Part shown: one piece after another, positions 27,965 through 36,477 of the stretch
Position numbering within the stretch: the stretch's first letter is position 1
Layout of the letters: every line of letters begins with the position of its first letter
Assembly (NCBI GenBank): GCA_964342825.1
Contig: CAYFHO010000016.1
Span: forward strand, 1 to 64,000
DNA length: 64,000 nucleotides
Source of the DNA: AAA164-E04 sp964342825
GTDB taxonomy: Bacteria > Verrucomicrobiota > Verrucomicrobiia > Limisphaerales > AAA164-E04
Reading direction: 5' to 3'
Notes under the pieces: model-generated
Told to the model about the DNA's origin: nothing
What the model saw: the letters and a program-made list of their open reading frames with translations, nothing else
Database searches by the model: none
Position numbers and translations under genes: made by a program

Positions 27965-29707
27965 TTATTTCTTAAAAAGTTCTTCAGGCGTCAACAGTTC
28001 CGGTTCTTTGACATCGGATGCATCAGGAGGAAAATCGGGTTTCGCCTCCTTCTTTTCCAGATCCACCACAACCGCTGATTCATTGATCCAAAAGGCATCG
28101 TTGTTTGTTCTCAGGATTCCAATATCAAGGAGCAAAGACATACGAGCTTCCAGATAATCAACCACCAAAGTTACCAAAGCGTTTCTCGCAGCAACAAAGT
28201 CGTCCTGCGCATCACGAATATCTCGGACGGTGGCGCGTCCAGCCTGATTATTTAAATCCGCACCTGTCACACGTTCAGCAGCCAATTCGACTGCAAGTTT
28301 CTGAATCTGATAATTCTGTTCAAACTGTCGAAGATTTCGCAGGCCAAGCCGAATCTGATTACGCTTGTTGTCCAATGCCAAACTCAATCGACGCAATGCT
28401 GCTTCAAAACTGATGATAGTGGATCGATACTGGTTTCGCTCTCTAAATCGGTTGATGGGTAAATCTAATTCGATCCCCATTCCTGCTCGAATATCATCAG
28501 GATCGAAATTGGTATAGTCCGTGGGCCGCTCGGATGAAAGAGAAGCGTCTGCAAAAAAATCGATGCCGGTTTTCAGTCGATTCGCCGCAACATACACCTT
28601 GCGTTTGGCGTCTTCATATCGGTCGATGTCATTCATCAAAGGCCAAGAATATTCCAGAGCCAACTCAAACGCATACTCGGGATCAATGTCCAAAACAGGC
28701 AAGCCTTCGCGTGACAAAGACTCCAACGCGCTGTCATCCAAGTTCAAATCGATACCCAAGGGCAAACCTAAATTGATTTTGAATCGATCCAGAGTGGTCT
28801 GAAAATTCGCAATCACGTTAATGTAGCTATTGCGCGCGGTTAGTTCCGATTGCTGAGCCAAACCGATCTGAACGCTGGTTTCGATGCCGGCATCCAATCG
28901 TCGATTCAAACGAATGGTCTGATTGGTTCGACTCTGATAATCGAGGAACCTGTTACGAATGATGTCTTTATTCTGAAGGAGTCGGAAATAATCCAGCACG
29001 ATGTTGACGGCAAACTCATTTTGAAAGTGGCTGAAATCCCGAATCGCATAGGCAACATTGCGCTCCGCCTGTCTCAGGTTTTCGATGGCAACCCGACTTC
29101 CGGCATCACGCAAAAGGGGTTGGAACAGATTGACGGAAAGAGTGCTGACTGCCGAACGGCGAGGATCTCCTGTGTAGAATCGAAGCAGATCGTTGGCGAA
29201 GGTCGCACCAATACTTCCGCCCGTTCTCAGTGCCTGATTCACAGTCAGTCGAGAGTTGGCACCCCCACTTCGTTCACCCGTGCTGCTACGGTCACCAGAG
29301 GTGGTGGATCGGGCCAAAAAATTCGGACTGAAAACAAATTCCGTCTCACTCAAGCTCAGTGCAGTAAGATAAAGGGATTCCTTTTGATTTTGATACTCAC
29401 GGCTGTTCTTGATGGCAAGATCAATGGCCATATTAACATCAATATCTTTCTCTTCCTTGATGTTACGATCCTCTATGATTTCCTGGGAACTAATGTCTTC
29501 CGGATCTCGTTCTGAATATCGAGTGTTGACCGTGAATGCGTCACTTTCACCAAAAAGATCGGTCTCAATCTGTTTGATGATGGAATAAACTTCTTTGTCG
29601 GTTTTCTTCTTGTAGAAGGAGGATTTGCACGCGACCAAAGCAGAGCAACACACTGCTGCAATCAGCAGTGGTAAACGTTTTTGTTGATTCTTAATTAACA
29701 GACCCAT
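27965..29707 (-). CDS. TolC-family outer membrane efflux lipoprotein
   Basis: This 580-residue protein has a lipoprotein signal (LLIAAVCCSALVAC, Cys near residue 27) and two OEP repeats of mostly coiled helices with conserved strand regions (LSVNLFQPLLRDAGSRV; AGMGIELDLPINRFRERN). TolC-family channels span the outer membrane and periplasm and dock onto the adaptor. A charged segment of about 70 residues precedes the first repeat, and a C-terminal tail EKKEAKPDFPPDASDVKEPELLTPEELFKK follows the last. It is the first gene of the exporter operon, 20 bp ahead of the adaptor. Confidence 0.9.
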   Translation of the reverse strand: MGLLIKNQQKRLPLLIAAVCCSALVACKSSFYKKKTDKEVYSIIKQIETDLFGESDAFTVNTRYSERDPEDISSQEIIEDRNIKEEKDIDVNMAIDLAIKNSREYQNQKESLYLTALSLSETEFVFSPNFLARSTTSGDRSSTGERSGGANSRLTVNQALRTGGSIGATFANDLLRFYTGDPRRSAVSTLSVNLFQPLLRDAGSRVAIENLRQAERNVAYAIRDFSHFQNEFAVNIVLDYFRLLQNKDIIRNRFLDYQSRTNQTIRLNRRLDAGIETSVQIGLAQQSELTARNSYINVIANFQTTLDRFKINLGLPLGIDLNLDDSALESLSREGLPVLDIDPEYAFELALEYSWPLMNDIDRYEDAKRKVYVAANRLKTGIDFFADASLSSERPTDYTNFDPDDIRAGMGIELDLPINRFRERNQYRSTIISFEAALRRLSLALDNKRNQIRLGLRNLRQFEQNYQIQKLAVELAAERVTGADLNNQAGRATVRDIRDAQDDFVAARNALVTLVVDYLEARMSLLLDIGILRTNNDAFWINESAVVVDLEKKEAKPDFPPDASDVKEPELLTPEELFKK

Positions 29708-29810
29708 TCAAAAATATCCTCAATTTAGCAGACCAGACAGGAAGCAACCTGGAATAGTTACATTTAATGTTTCTTGTCAGGGCAATTGGAAATGGAAATG
29801 GAAAGTTTCA

Positions 29811-29854
29811 CTAAAAAAAGAAACTGGCGACCACATGATAGATGGTCGCCAGTT
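29811..29854 (-). terminator. Rho-independent terminator after the Ig-like protein gene
   Basis: A perfect 12-bp stem (29822-29833 with 29843-29854) with a 9-nt loop is followed on the minus strand by TTTCTTTTTTTAG. It separates the Ig-like gene from the TolC operon. Confidence 0.88.
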
Positions 29855-29898
29855 AAAAAATGTGAGCTAAATGATTAAGTCCTTCAAATTGGAAACAT

Positions 29899-31035
29899 TT
29901 ACTCTTGGACAATTGCCCTGAAAATACGATGACGTCTAGGGGCGATTCTCTCGACGCGTGTAACAGTTCCTGTTTCATTCACCAGATCAGTGGCACGAGT
30001 GGACCAATTTACGAAATCATCGGTCGCTTCGATGGTATAAACCTCACCGATATTTCCGGTGACGATGATGTTTACCCTACGAGCATCTTCTCCCGGAGTG
30101 ACGGATAACGTGGGACCTTCTGTTGGTTCAACGACAATCGGTTCCACAGTGACATTGGAGAACGAACTGCGTAATGAGGAATCAATAGTAGAAGCAATCA
30201 CGGCATACTGACCAGCATCTGCAACAGCGACAGGATCAATGGTCAGTGTTGCTGAATTCGCCCCAGGAATATCGTTCCCGTTTTTCTGCCATTGGTAGCT
30301 GATACTATCCGCACCAGCGGCTTCGGCAGTTAAAGTTAGGGCACCACCTTCGGTCAGGGCCTGATCGGTCGGTTGTAGCGTGAAACTGAGTGGGTTTTCA
30401 ATACCGTCAACCACAAGATTTTGTTCCCAATCCAATGCCTCGGGAGTGTTGATGATCACTGCTTGACCCACACCCAGGTTGGGCTCTTCAGGAAGCCAAG
30501 CTCCGTCAGTATAAACAGCAGGTTCTGCGGGGGTTCCATCCAGATTGATCCCACCGACCGTTGTGCCATTAGCAGGAGTAAAACCCAAATCAGTGGTGAT
30601 AAGACCTCCAACTGCCAAACGACTACCCCGTACCGACTCTCCTGCTGGAACGAAATTATTGAGCATACCAACCAACGGTTTGCCAAACGTGAACCATTGA
30701 TACGCTTCGGGCGAATCAACCATGGCTCCTTCACCTGGGGTAAGACTCATACTTGGAATGGACCAGGACGCGGTTTCCGCACTCCAAGTGCTTGCAACCC
30801 ACTCTCCTCCAATGAGTTTGGAAACACTGAAACCGTCTGGGACATCACTGAACAGATCCGAAACCAGGTTGCTTCCAGACTGAAATGGATTGGACACTAA
30901 TGAACTACCCTGCGGTAGGTCCACCAGGTGAAATCCAACCCCAACAGACTGAGCTTGGGTATGTAGAGCAGCGGCAGTCATCAGCGCAACACAGGCGCTT
31001 AAGAGTGACTTTCCAAATAAACTTCGTAGCTTCAA
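29899..31035 (-). CDS. Secreted Ig-like domain protein
   Basis: A signal peptide (ending near ALHTQAQ) leads a region of about 180 residues with repeats of the type GEWVASTWSAETASWS and GEGAMVDSPEAYQW, then one Ig-like (I-set) domain with FTLQPTDQALTEGGALTLTAEA, YQWQKNGNDIPGA and DAGQYAVIAS. A C-terminal beta module ends NWSTRATDLVNETG...RHRIFRAIVQE, seen at the end of many Verrucomicrobiota exported proteins and probably a surface or secretion tag (inference). I prefer the TTG at 31035 because GGAGG lies five bases upstream and the signal peptide then starts cleanly; the ATG at 31047 is the alternative. Confidence 0.8.
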   Translation of the reverse strand: MKLRSLFGKSLLSACVALMTAAALHTQAQSVGVGFHLVDLPQGSSLVSNPFQSGSNLVSDLFSDVPDGFSVSKLIGGEWVASTWSAETASWSIPSMSLTPGEGAMVDSPEAYQWFTFGKPLVGMLNNFVPAGESVRGSRLAVGGLITTDLGFTPANGTTVGGINLDGTPAEPAVYTDGAWLPEEPNLGVGQAVIINTPEALDWEQNLVVDGIENPLSFTLQPTDQALTEGGALTLTAEAAGADSISYQWQKNGNDIPGANSATLTIDPVAVADAGQYAVIASTIDSSLRSSFSNVTVEPIVVEPTEGPTLSVTPGEDARRVNIIVTGNIGEVYTIEATDDFVNWSTRATDLVNETGTVTRVERIAPRRHRIFRAIVQE

Positions 31036-31138
31036 AATGGCCTCCATGATGTTCTTGGTGTAGCAAAGACGATACCAATCTCTTAATGACCTAAAGGATT
31101 ATTGTCAAAGTTAATCGAATTTCGTCACAACAGATTTG

Positions 31139-32074
31139 TCATAACTCCAAATCTTCTTCCTCCTCAATGACTCGGAGTCGATTGCGGGGCAAACGAAGCC
31201 TGATAAACCCGTAGATGAGATAAGCTGTGAAAATGATGGGTAGTATGATCGGTAGAATCTTGTTCTGCAGGATAAAAATAAGGCCAATAAACAAGATCGC
31301 ACCTACGATTGTCAGAAACCGCCCCCGAGTCCTGAACCCGACACCTTTGAAGGAAGGATAGCGGACTTCACTGATCATCATGGCGGATAGAAAGATCAGC
31401 AAAACCGGTAAAACGTATCTCCACTGGCCTGTTGAAAACCCTTTATCTTCCCACCACATCAAAAAGAGTGTCAGGGAGGCAACCAAACCTGCTGCTGCAG
31501 GAATCGGAAAACCGAGAAATTCCTTACTGGATCCCGAATTCGGTTCTGCCGCCATGACATTGAACCTTGCCAGGCGAAGCGCCCCACAAATCAAGTAAAC
31601 CGAGGCAATGAACCAACCGATTTCCTGATGCTGAATGAATACGTCTTTCAGAACGATCCGGTGCACCAGGAAAGCGGGAGCAACACCGAATGAGACAATA
31701 TCAGCAAGTGAATCAAATTCCCGGCCAAAAGGACTCTCAAGCCCCCCCATCCTGGCAACTCGTCCATCTAAAAGATCGAAAAGGCAAGCCAGGAGAATCA
31801 ATAACAACGCCTTGAGAATGATATTGTTAAAATCATCCCGCGCAGGATCCGCCTGGACAATGTGAGTCAGCGCAAGGAAGCCGCAGAAAAGGTTTCCTGC
31901 CGTCATCAGGTTGGGCAGGATGAATATTCTTAGCTTGGTATCCTCCCCTGCCCCTTGAACTTCGTCATTTTGCGAGACCATTTCTTCTTTGGATTCAGGT
32001 GATTGTCTTCTGTCCATTTTCTTTTTGCCGGACAAAGGACGTGACCTACCCTCAAGTTTACGAAATTGTCGCAT
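31139..32074 (-). CDS. pssA: CDP-diacylglycerol-serine O-phosphatidyltransferase
   Basis: PssA makes phosphatidylserine from CDP-diacylglycerol and serine at the inner membrane. The CDP-alcohol phosphatidyltransferase motif DG(x2)AR(x8)G(x3)D(x3)D is complete (Asp104 to Asp126, counting from the ATG plus one leading codon), inside DLLDGRVARMGGLESPFGREFDSLAD. Around eight hydrophobic segments follow LPNLMTAGNLFCGF. The N-terminus carries about 45 charged residues before the first helix, so a later Met (MDRRQSP) could be the true start. It lies 37 bp behind leuC on the same strand. The matching decarboxylase gene psd is not in the window. Confidence 0.9.
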   Translation of the reverse strand: MRQFRKLEGRSRPLSGKKKMDRRQSPESKEEMVSQNDEVQGAGEDTKLRIFILPNLMTAGNLFCGFLALTHIVQADPARDDFNNIILKALLLILLACLFDLLDGRVARMGGLESPFGREFDSLADIVSFGVAPAFLVHRIVLKDVFIQHQEIGWFIASVYLICGALRLARFNVMAAEPNSGSSKEFLGFPIPAAAGLVASLTLFLMWWEDKGFSTGQWRYVLPVLLIFLSAMMISEVRYPSFKGVGFRTRGRFLTIVGAILFIGLIFILQNKILPIILPIIFTAYLIYGFIRLRLPRNRLRVIEEEEDLEL

Positions 32075-32114
32075 CAATTAACAGATAGGTTGAGCAGGGA
32101 ACAAATGCTCTGGC

Positions 32115-33485
32115 TTAACTCCAGAATTCGCGTGGATCAGTGACCTTTCCAGTCAATGCACTGGCAGCAACTGTGGCTGGCGAAGCTAGAAATACCTGAG
32201 ATTCTTTGTGACCCATTCGACCAGGAAAGTTTCGGTTGGTCGCACTGATGCATTTCATTGGTTTATTCATCCGCCCAAAAGTATCCACCGGACCACCCAA
32301 ACAGGCAGAACAACCTGCGTTCTCAGTCATTTGAACCCCGGCATCGGTCAAGATATTCCAAACACTCTTTCCATCCCAATCGGTCGTCTTCAAATCATCT
32401 ACGATCTCGGGTGTTGCGGGAACACCAAAGGTGTCAATTTTGACAGATTTACCTTTGATAATGTGCGCAAAGGCAAGAAAGTCGCTCGTTTTACCTCCGG
32501 TGCACGATCCAATGTAAGCCCGATCCAATACCAGATCACTCAGCTCTTTAGCCAATTTGCGATTTCCCGGATCTGGATGACAGGCAACTGTTGGTTCCAA
32601 CTTACTGAGATCAACGGTCAGGTCTGAATAGAATTTTTCGTCACTATCCCTCTCAACAGGCTCATAATCGGGCCGAGTCCCATTCAAGGCACAACGATGA
32701 TCAACATAAGCCTTTGTTTTTTCATCAAACTCAAAAATGCCATTCTTACCACCGGCCTCAATGGCCATGTTGGCAATGGTCATCCTATCATCAACCGTTA
32801 AGCTGGAAGCACCTGGACCGTCAAACTGCATGGCTCTGTAGGTGGCACCGTCAAAGCCGATCTCTCCAATCACGTGCAAAATAATGTCCTTGGCCATGAC
32901 ACCAGGCTGAATTTCACCCTCCAATCGGAAATGCATCGTTTCTGGAACTTTGAGCAAGAGTTTACCGGTTCCCATGACAAATCCTGCATCCGTATTACCA
33001 ATACCGGTTGCAAATTGATTGAAGGCACCGGCCATGCAAGTGTGGGAATCCGTTCCAAACAAGACCTCACCAGGCCTGGTATGACCTCGATGCGCCAAAG
33101 CAGTGTGACAAACACCTGCGTAATTGGAACCATACTGTTTTTTCAAAAGTCCCTGGTCAGGATTGAATGTCCATTTTCCATTGGGATCATCAATGACATC
33201 ATAAAAATACTTGATGTCCTGCTCACGGACAAAATCACGAAGGATATCAACATTTCGATTGGATCGTGAATCTGCTGTGAAAATGTAGTGATCAGGAATA
33301 ATGACAATTCGTTCCTTATCCCAGACTTTGGCGTTTTCACCAAATTCACGTTTGAACACACCAATAGTACCAGGTCCGCAAACGTCGTGCGTCATCAGCG
33401 TGTCGGCCTTGACCCACACATTTTCACCAGCAGTGACCTGAGCTTTCCCTGCAGCTCGTGCCAAAATTTTTTCCGTCAACGTCAT
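32115..33485 (-). CDS. leuC: 3-isopropylmalate dehydratase large subunit
   Basis: LeuC is the [4Fe-4S] subunit of isopropylmalate isomerase in leucine synthesis. The 456-residue protein shows VCHTALAHRGHTRPGEVLFGTDSHTC, the cluster ligands Cys328 (YIGSCTGG), Cys392 and Cys395 (CSACLGG), and a FPGRMGHKESQVFLASP substrate region. A homoaconitase-type activity cannot be excluded from sequence alone. The small subunit leuD, usually adjacent, is not in the window. GGTGAG lies a few bases before the ATG. The pairing with pssA downstream recalls the ilv-psd-pssA-leu clusters of some Deltaproteobacteria (from memory). Confidence 0.9.
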   Translation of the reverse strand: MTLTEKILARAAGKAQVTAGENVWVKADTLMTHDVCGPGTIGVFKREFGENAKVWDKERIVIIPDHYIFTADSRSNRNVDILRDFVREQDIKYFYDVIDDPNGKWTFNPDQGLLKKQYGSNYAGVCHTALAHRGHTRPGEVLFGTDSHTCMAGAFNQFATGIGNTDAGFVMGTGKLLLKVPETMHFRLEGEIQPGVMAKDIILHVIGEIGFDGATYRAMQFDGPGASSLTVDDRMTIANMAIEAGGKNGIFEFDEKTKAYVDHRCALNGTRPDYEPVERDSDEKFYSDLTVDLSKLEPTVACHPDPGNRKLAKELSDLVLDRAYIGSCTGGKTSDFLAFAHIIKGKSVKIDTFGVPATPEIVDDLKTTDWDGKSVWNILTDAGVQMTENAGCSACLGGPVDTFGRMNKPMKCISATNRNFPGRMGHKESQVFLASPATVAASALTGKVTDPREFWS

Positions 33486-33539
33486 AATAGCTCACCACTT
33501 TAACCAAAGATTCAAACCAACATCAACACTCAACTGTTT

Positions 33540-33592
33540 GGGGTCAGTCCCAACTATTGATACAAAAAGTATCAATAGTTGGGACTGACCCC
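33540..33592. repeat. Dispersed 53-bp perfect palindrome, full copy B
   Basis: The left arm begins GGGGTCAGTCCCAACTATTG, continues ATAC, has an AAAA(A) centre, and the right arm is its exact inverse. It lies three bases past the stop of the UgpC-like gene and 54 bp upstream of leuC. Compared with the copy at 46289, the innermost arm pair is T-A instead of C-G on both sides, a compensatory difference. Confidence 0.97.
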
Positions 33593-33595
33593 TAT

Positions 33596-34678
33596 TTAAA
33601 AAACGTGTAGTTGGTTGGCAGGTACTTCAATTGTGACTGATTGATTTACCTGCCAATCGGTATTGGCCGTTTGCCGAATGATGACTTTATGCGGACCTGA
33701 TGTAATATGAACAAAGGTGTCAGCACCTGTCGGTTCTAGCCATTGAACACAACCCGACATCTGCAATTTTGTTTTATCCATTGAAATCGGTGCTTTGAGG
33801 ATTGTGGCACTTTCAGGACGAAAACCAATCACTTGAGTCTTATTTCCGCCCAGAGGAAATGGATCGGGCAAATTTAAAAAGACCGAAGCAACTTCTCCAT
33901 CTGGGTGATCGTTTTTGGATGAGCCTAATCCAAGTTCTATCAAATTCATGGGCGGGGAACCGATGAACCCGGCGACAAACTGATTGCTCGGCTCTCGGTA
34001 GATAGTCTGCGGAGGTGCAACTTGCTGCAATGATCCCTCATTCATGACGACAATACGATCACCCATGGTCATGGCTTCAGCTTGATCATGGGTCACATAA
34101 ATCATCGTCGAACCTAATTTATGATGCAGTTCAGTCAGCTCCATGCGCATCTGAAGCCTCATGCGAGCATCCAGGTTCGAGAGAGGTTCATCGAAAAGAA
34201 AAACTTTGGGTCGACGAACAAGTGCCCTGCCAACAGCAACCCGCTGACGCTGACCGCCAGAAAGCTGATCCGGCATGCGATTCAACAAATCTTGTATTCC
34301 GAGCATTTGCGATGCCTCCTCGACACGCTTGGATATTTCGCCTTTGGAATATTTCCTCAATTTCAAGCCGAGTGACATATTATCCAAAACATTCATGTGG
34401 GGATATAAGGCATAATTTTGGAATACCATTGCCACGTCACGGTCCTTGGGTTCGAGATCATTGACTTTGGTCTCGTCCATAAATATCGAACCTTCGTCTA
34501 TCTCCTCAAGCCCAGCGATCATTCGCAAAGTTGTGGTCTTACCGCATCCAGACGGGCCAACCAGAACCATGAATTCACCATCGCTGATCTCCAGGCTCAG
34601 ATCGGAGACAGCCGTAACTTTCGTTTTTTTTGGTCCGGTAAAAAATTTGGATACGTTTTCGAGTAATACTTTTGCCAT
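33596..34678 (-). CDS. MalK/UgpC-type ABC transporter ATP-binding protein
   Basis: The ATPase shows Walker A GPSGCGKT (41-48), LSGGQRQR (139-146), Walker B VFLFDEPLSNLD and an H-loop MIYVTHDQAEAMTMGDRI. The C-terminal regulatory TOBE/OB region of about 130 residues (VIGFRPESATI) is typical of the sugar-uptake CUT1 family, whose ATPases often serve several importers. No binding protein or permease gene is nearby, so it probably powers transporters encoded elsewhere. The specific sugar cannot be named. It is divergent from pgi, and the repeat B palindrome follows its stop directly. Confidence 0.88.
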   Translation of the reverse strand: MAKVLLENVSKFFTGPKKTKVTAVSDLSLEISDGEFMVLVGPSGCGKTTTLRMIAGLEEIDEGSIFMDETKVNDLEPKDRDVAMVFQNYALYPHMNVLDNMSLGLKLRKYSKGEISKRVEEASQMLGIQDLLNRMPDQLSGGQRQRVAVGRALVRRPKVFLFDEPLSNLDARMRLQMRMELTELHHKLGSTMIYVTHDQAEAMTMGDRIVVMNEGSLQQVAPPQTIYREPSNQFVAGFIGSPPMNLIELGLGSSKNDHPDGEVASVFLNLPDPFPLGGNKTQVIGFRPESATILKAPISMDKTKLQMSGCVQWLEPTGADTFVHITSGPHKVIIRQTANTDWQVNQSVTIEVPANQLHVF

Positions 34679-34819
34679 GAAATCTAGGGAAGGAGATTAA
34701 CAACTTTGACGCGGTGCATAAAGTGCGATATGAGATTGTTTTGTATGGGATCGAATCTTTTCTCACAGTAGCAGATGAAATCGAAGCGAATCTCTTTCAG
34801 TTCATACTATTTTTAATCA

Positions 34820-34842
34820 TATAATCTAATATATAATATAAT
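34820..34842 (+). promoter_or_regulatory. Cluster of TATAAT elements upstream of pgi
   Basis: Three perfect TATAAT hexamers occur at 34820-34825, 34832-34837 and 34837-34842 in a strongly AT-rich stretch ending nine bases before the pgi ATG. Any of the three could serve as a -10 box, but no convincing -35 box was found. If the last is used, the transcript would be almost leaderless. No ribosome site is visible before pgi. Confidence 0.4.
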
Positions 34843-34850
34843 ATTTCCTT

Positions 34851-36443
34851 ATGAGCAATATCGATACTTGGGCAAGATTTCAGAAGTACACCTTACCAGT
34901 TGATTCAATTAAATTAAGCCTGGACATCAGCAAGGTATCCTTTGACGACCAAACATTTTCAAGCTTAAAAGAGAGAGCACAGAAAGCACTGGATTTTATG
35001 CAATCTATTGAGAGAGGGGAAATTGCAAATCCAGATGAAAATCGCATGGTGGGCCATTACTGGTTGAGAAATCCAGATTTGGCCCCCAAACCCGAGCTGA
35101 AAAAGGAAATTGAAGATGCCATTGAACAAATTGATCAATTCACAAAAAAAATCCACTCAGGAGAGATAAAAGGCTCTCATGGCATTTTCGAAAACATCCT
35201 GATTATTGGTATCGGAGGTTCAGCCTTGGGTCCACAATTCGTTGCGGCAGCACTGGAAAAACCGGGCCAAGATCCTATCAAACCTTACTTTTTTGATAAC
35301 ACAGATCCAGATGGAATGGACCAGGTCCTGAGTCAAATTGGAAACAATCTTGGCAAAACCTTGAGCATTGTCATCTCGAAATCAGGGGGAACAAAAGAAA
35401 CCCGAAATGGAATGCTTGAAGCCAAGAAAGCATACTCAGATGCAGGATTGGAATTTGCCAAGCATGCGGTGGCTATCACCAGTGAAGGCAGTCAGTTGTT
35501 CCAGGTGGCAGAATCAGAGGGATGGCTGGATACCTTTCCCATGTGGGATTGGGTAGGTGGAAGAACCAGCGAATTATCAGCCGTCGGGCTTTTACCAGCC
35601 GCTCTTCAAGGAATAGATATCCGATCCATGCTGGAAGGTGCCAGGGATTGTGACGAAGCAACCAGAGTCAAGGATGTTGATAAAAACCCGGCTGCCTGGC
35701 TGGCGATGATGTGGCACCATTGCGGCGCTGGAAAGGGAAACAAGGCCATGGTGATCTTGCCCTACAAAGATCGTCTTCAGCTTTTCTCAAAGTATCTTCA
35801 GCAACTCGTGATGGAATCACTTGGTAAGGCTTTGGACCTCGATGGTCATCTGGTTGAGCAGGGCATTTCCGTTTATGGAAACAAAGGTTCGACTGACCAA
35901 CATGCCTACATCCAGCAGTTGAGAGATGGCCGAAATGATTTCTTTGCTACTTTTATTGAAGTCCTGCGTGACCGAAAAGGTGACTCCATTGAAGTCGAAA
36001 CCGATGTGACTAGTGGAGATTATCTGAATGGATTTTTCCTTGGCACACGTCAAGCTCTCTCAGAGAATAACAGGGACTCCATCACTTTGACCATTGAGGA
36101 AGTCAGCCCTCAAACTGTGGGAATCCTGATTGCCCTCTACGAGCGCGCTGTTGGACTCTATGCTTCCATGATCAATATCAATGCCTATCACCAACCAGGG
36201 GTCGAAGCAGGGAAAAAAGCCGCAGGTGAAGTCATTCAATGGCAGGTGAAAATTCTATCATTCCTAAAGCAAAATGCAGGGAAGTCATTCACCGTGGCCG
36301 AACTGGATGAAGCCTTGGGCAGCCAAGAAGCACATGAAATCATCTTTAAGGTCTGCCAGCACTTGGCCGCAAATCCAACCCGCGGCTTAACTCAAACGGG
36401 AGGTTCAAATCCTGCCATGGCAAATTTTGTCTTCAAGAACTGA
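34851..36443 (+). CDS. pgi: Glucose-6-phosphate isomerase
   Basis: Pgi interconverts glucose 6-phosphate and fructose 6-phosphate in glycolysis. The sequence contains ILIIGIGGSALGPQFVAAAL, the phosphate-binding VISKSGGTKETRNGM, MWDWVGGRTSELSAVG, and the C-terminal NINAYHQPGVEAGKKAA region with the catalytic His and Lys. The length (530) and a C-terminal extension resembling a winged-helix-like tail (FTVAELDEALGSQEAHEIIFKVCQHLA) are a little different from the E. coli form but fit the variant seen in PVC and cyanobacterial genomes. It lies 34 bp ahead of mnmG on the same strand. Confidence 0.93.
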   Translation: MSNIDTWARFQKYTLPVDSIKLSLDISKVSFDDQTFSSLKERAQKALDFMQSIERGEIANPDENRMVGHYWLRNPDLAPKPELKKEIEDAIEQIDQFTKKIHSGEIKGSHGIFENILIIGIGGSALGPQFVAAALEKPGQDPIKPYFFDNTDPDGMDQVLSQIGNNLGKTLSIVISKSGGTKETRNGMLEAKKAYSDAGLEFAKHAVAITSEGSQLFQVAESEGWLDTFPMWDWVGGRTSELSAVGLLPAALQGIDIRSMLEGARDCDEATRVKDVDKNPAAWLAMMWHHCGAGKGNKAMVILPYKDRLQLFSKYLQQLVMESLGKALDLDGHLVEQGISVYGNKGSTDQHAYIQQLRDGRNDFFATFIEVLRDRKGDSIEVETDVTSGDYLNGFFLGTRQALSENNRDSITLTIEEVSPQTVGILIALYERAVGLYASMININAYHQPGVEAGKKAAGEVIQWQVKILSFLKQNAGKSFTVAELDEALGSQEAHEIIFKVCQHLAANPTRGLTQTGGSNPAMANFVFKN

Positions 36444-36477
36444 CTGACCACTTAAAAGGTACCAGGCTATTTTCATC

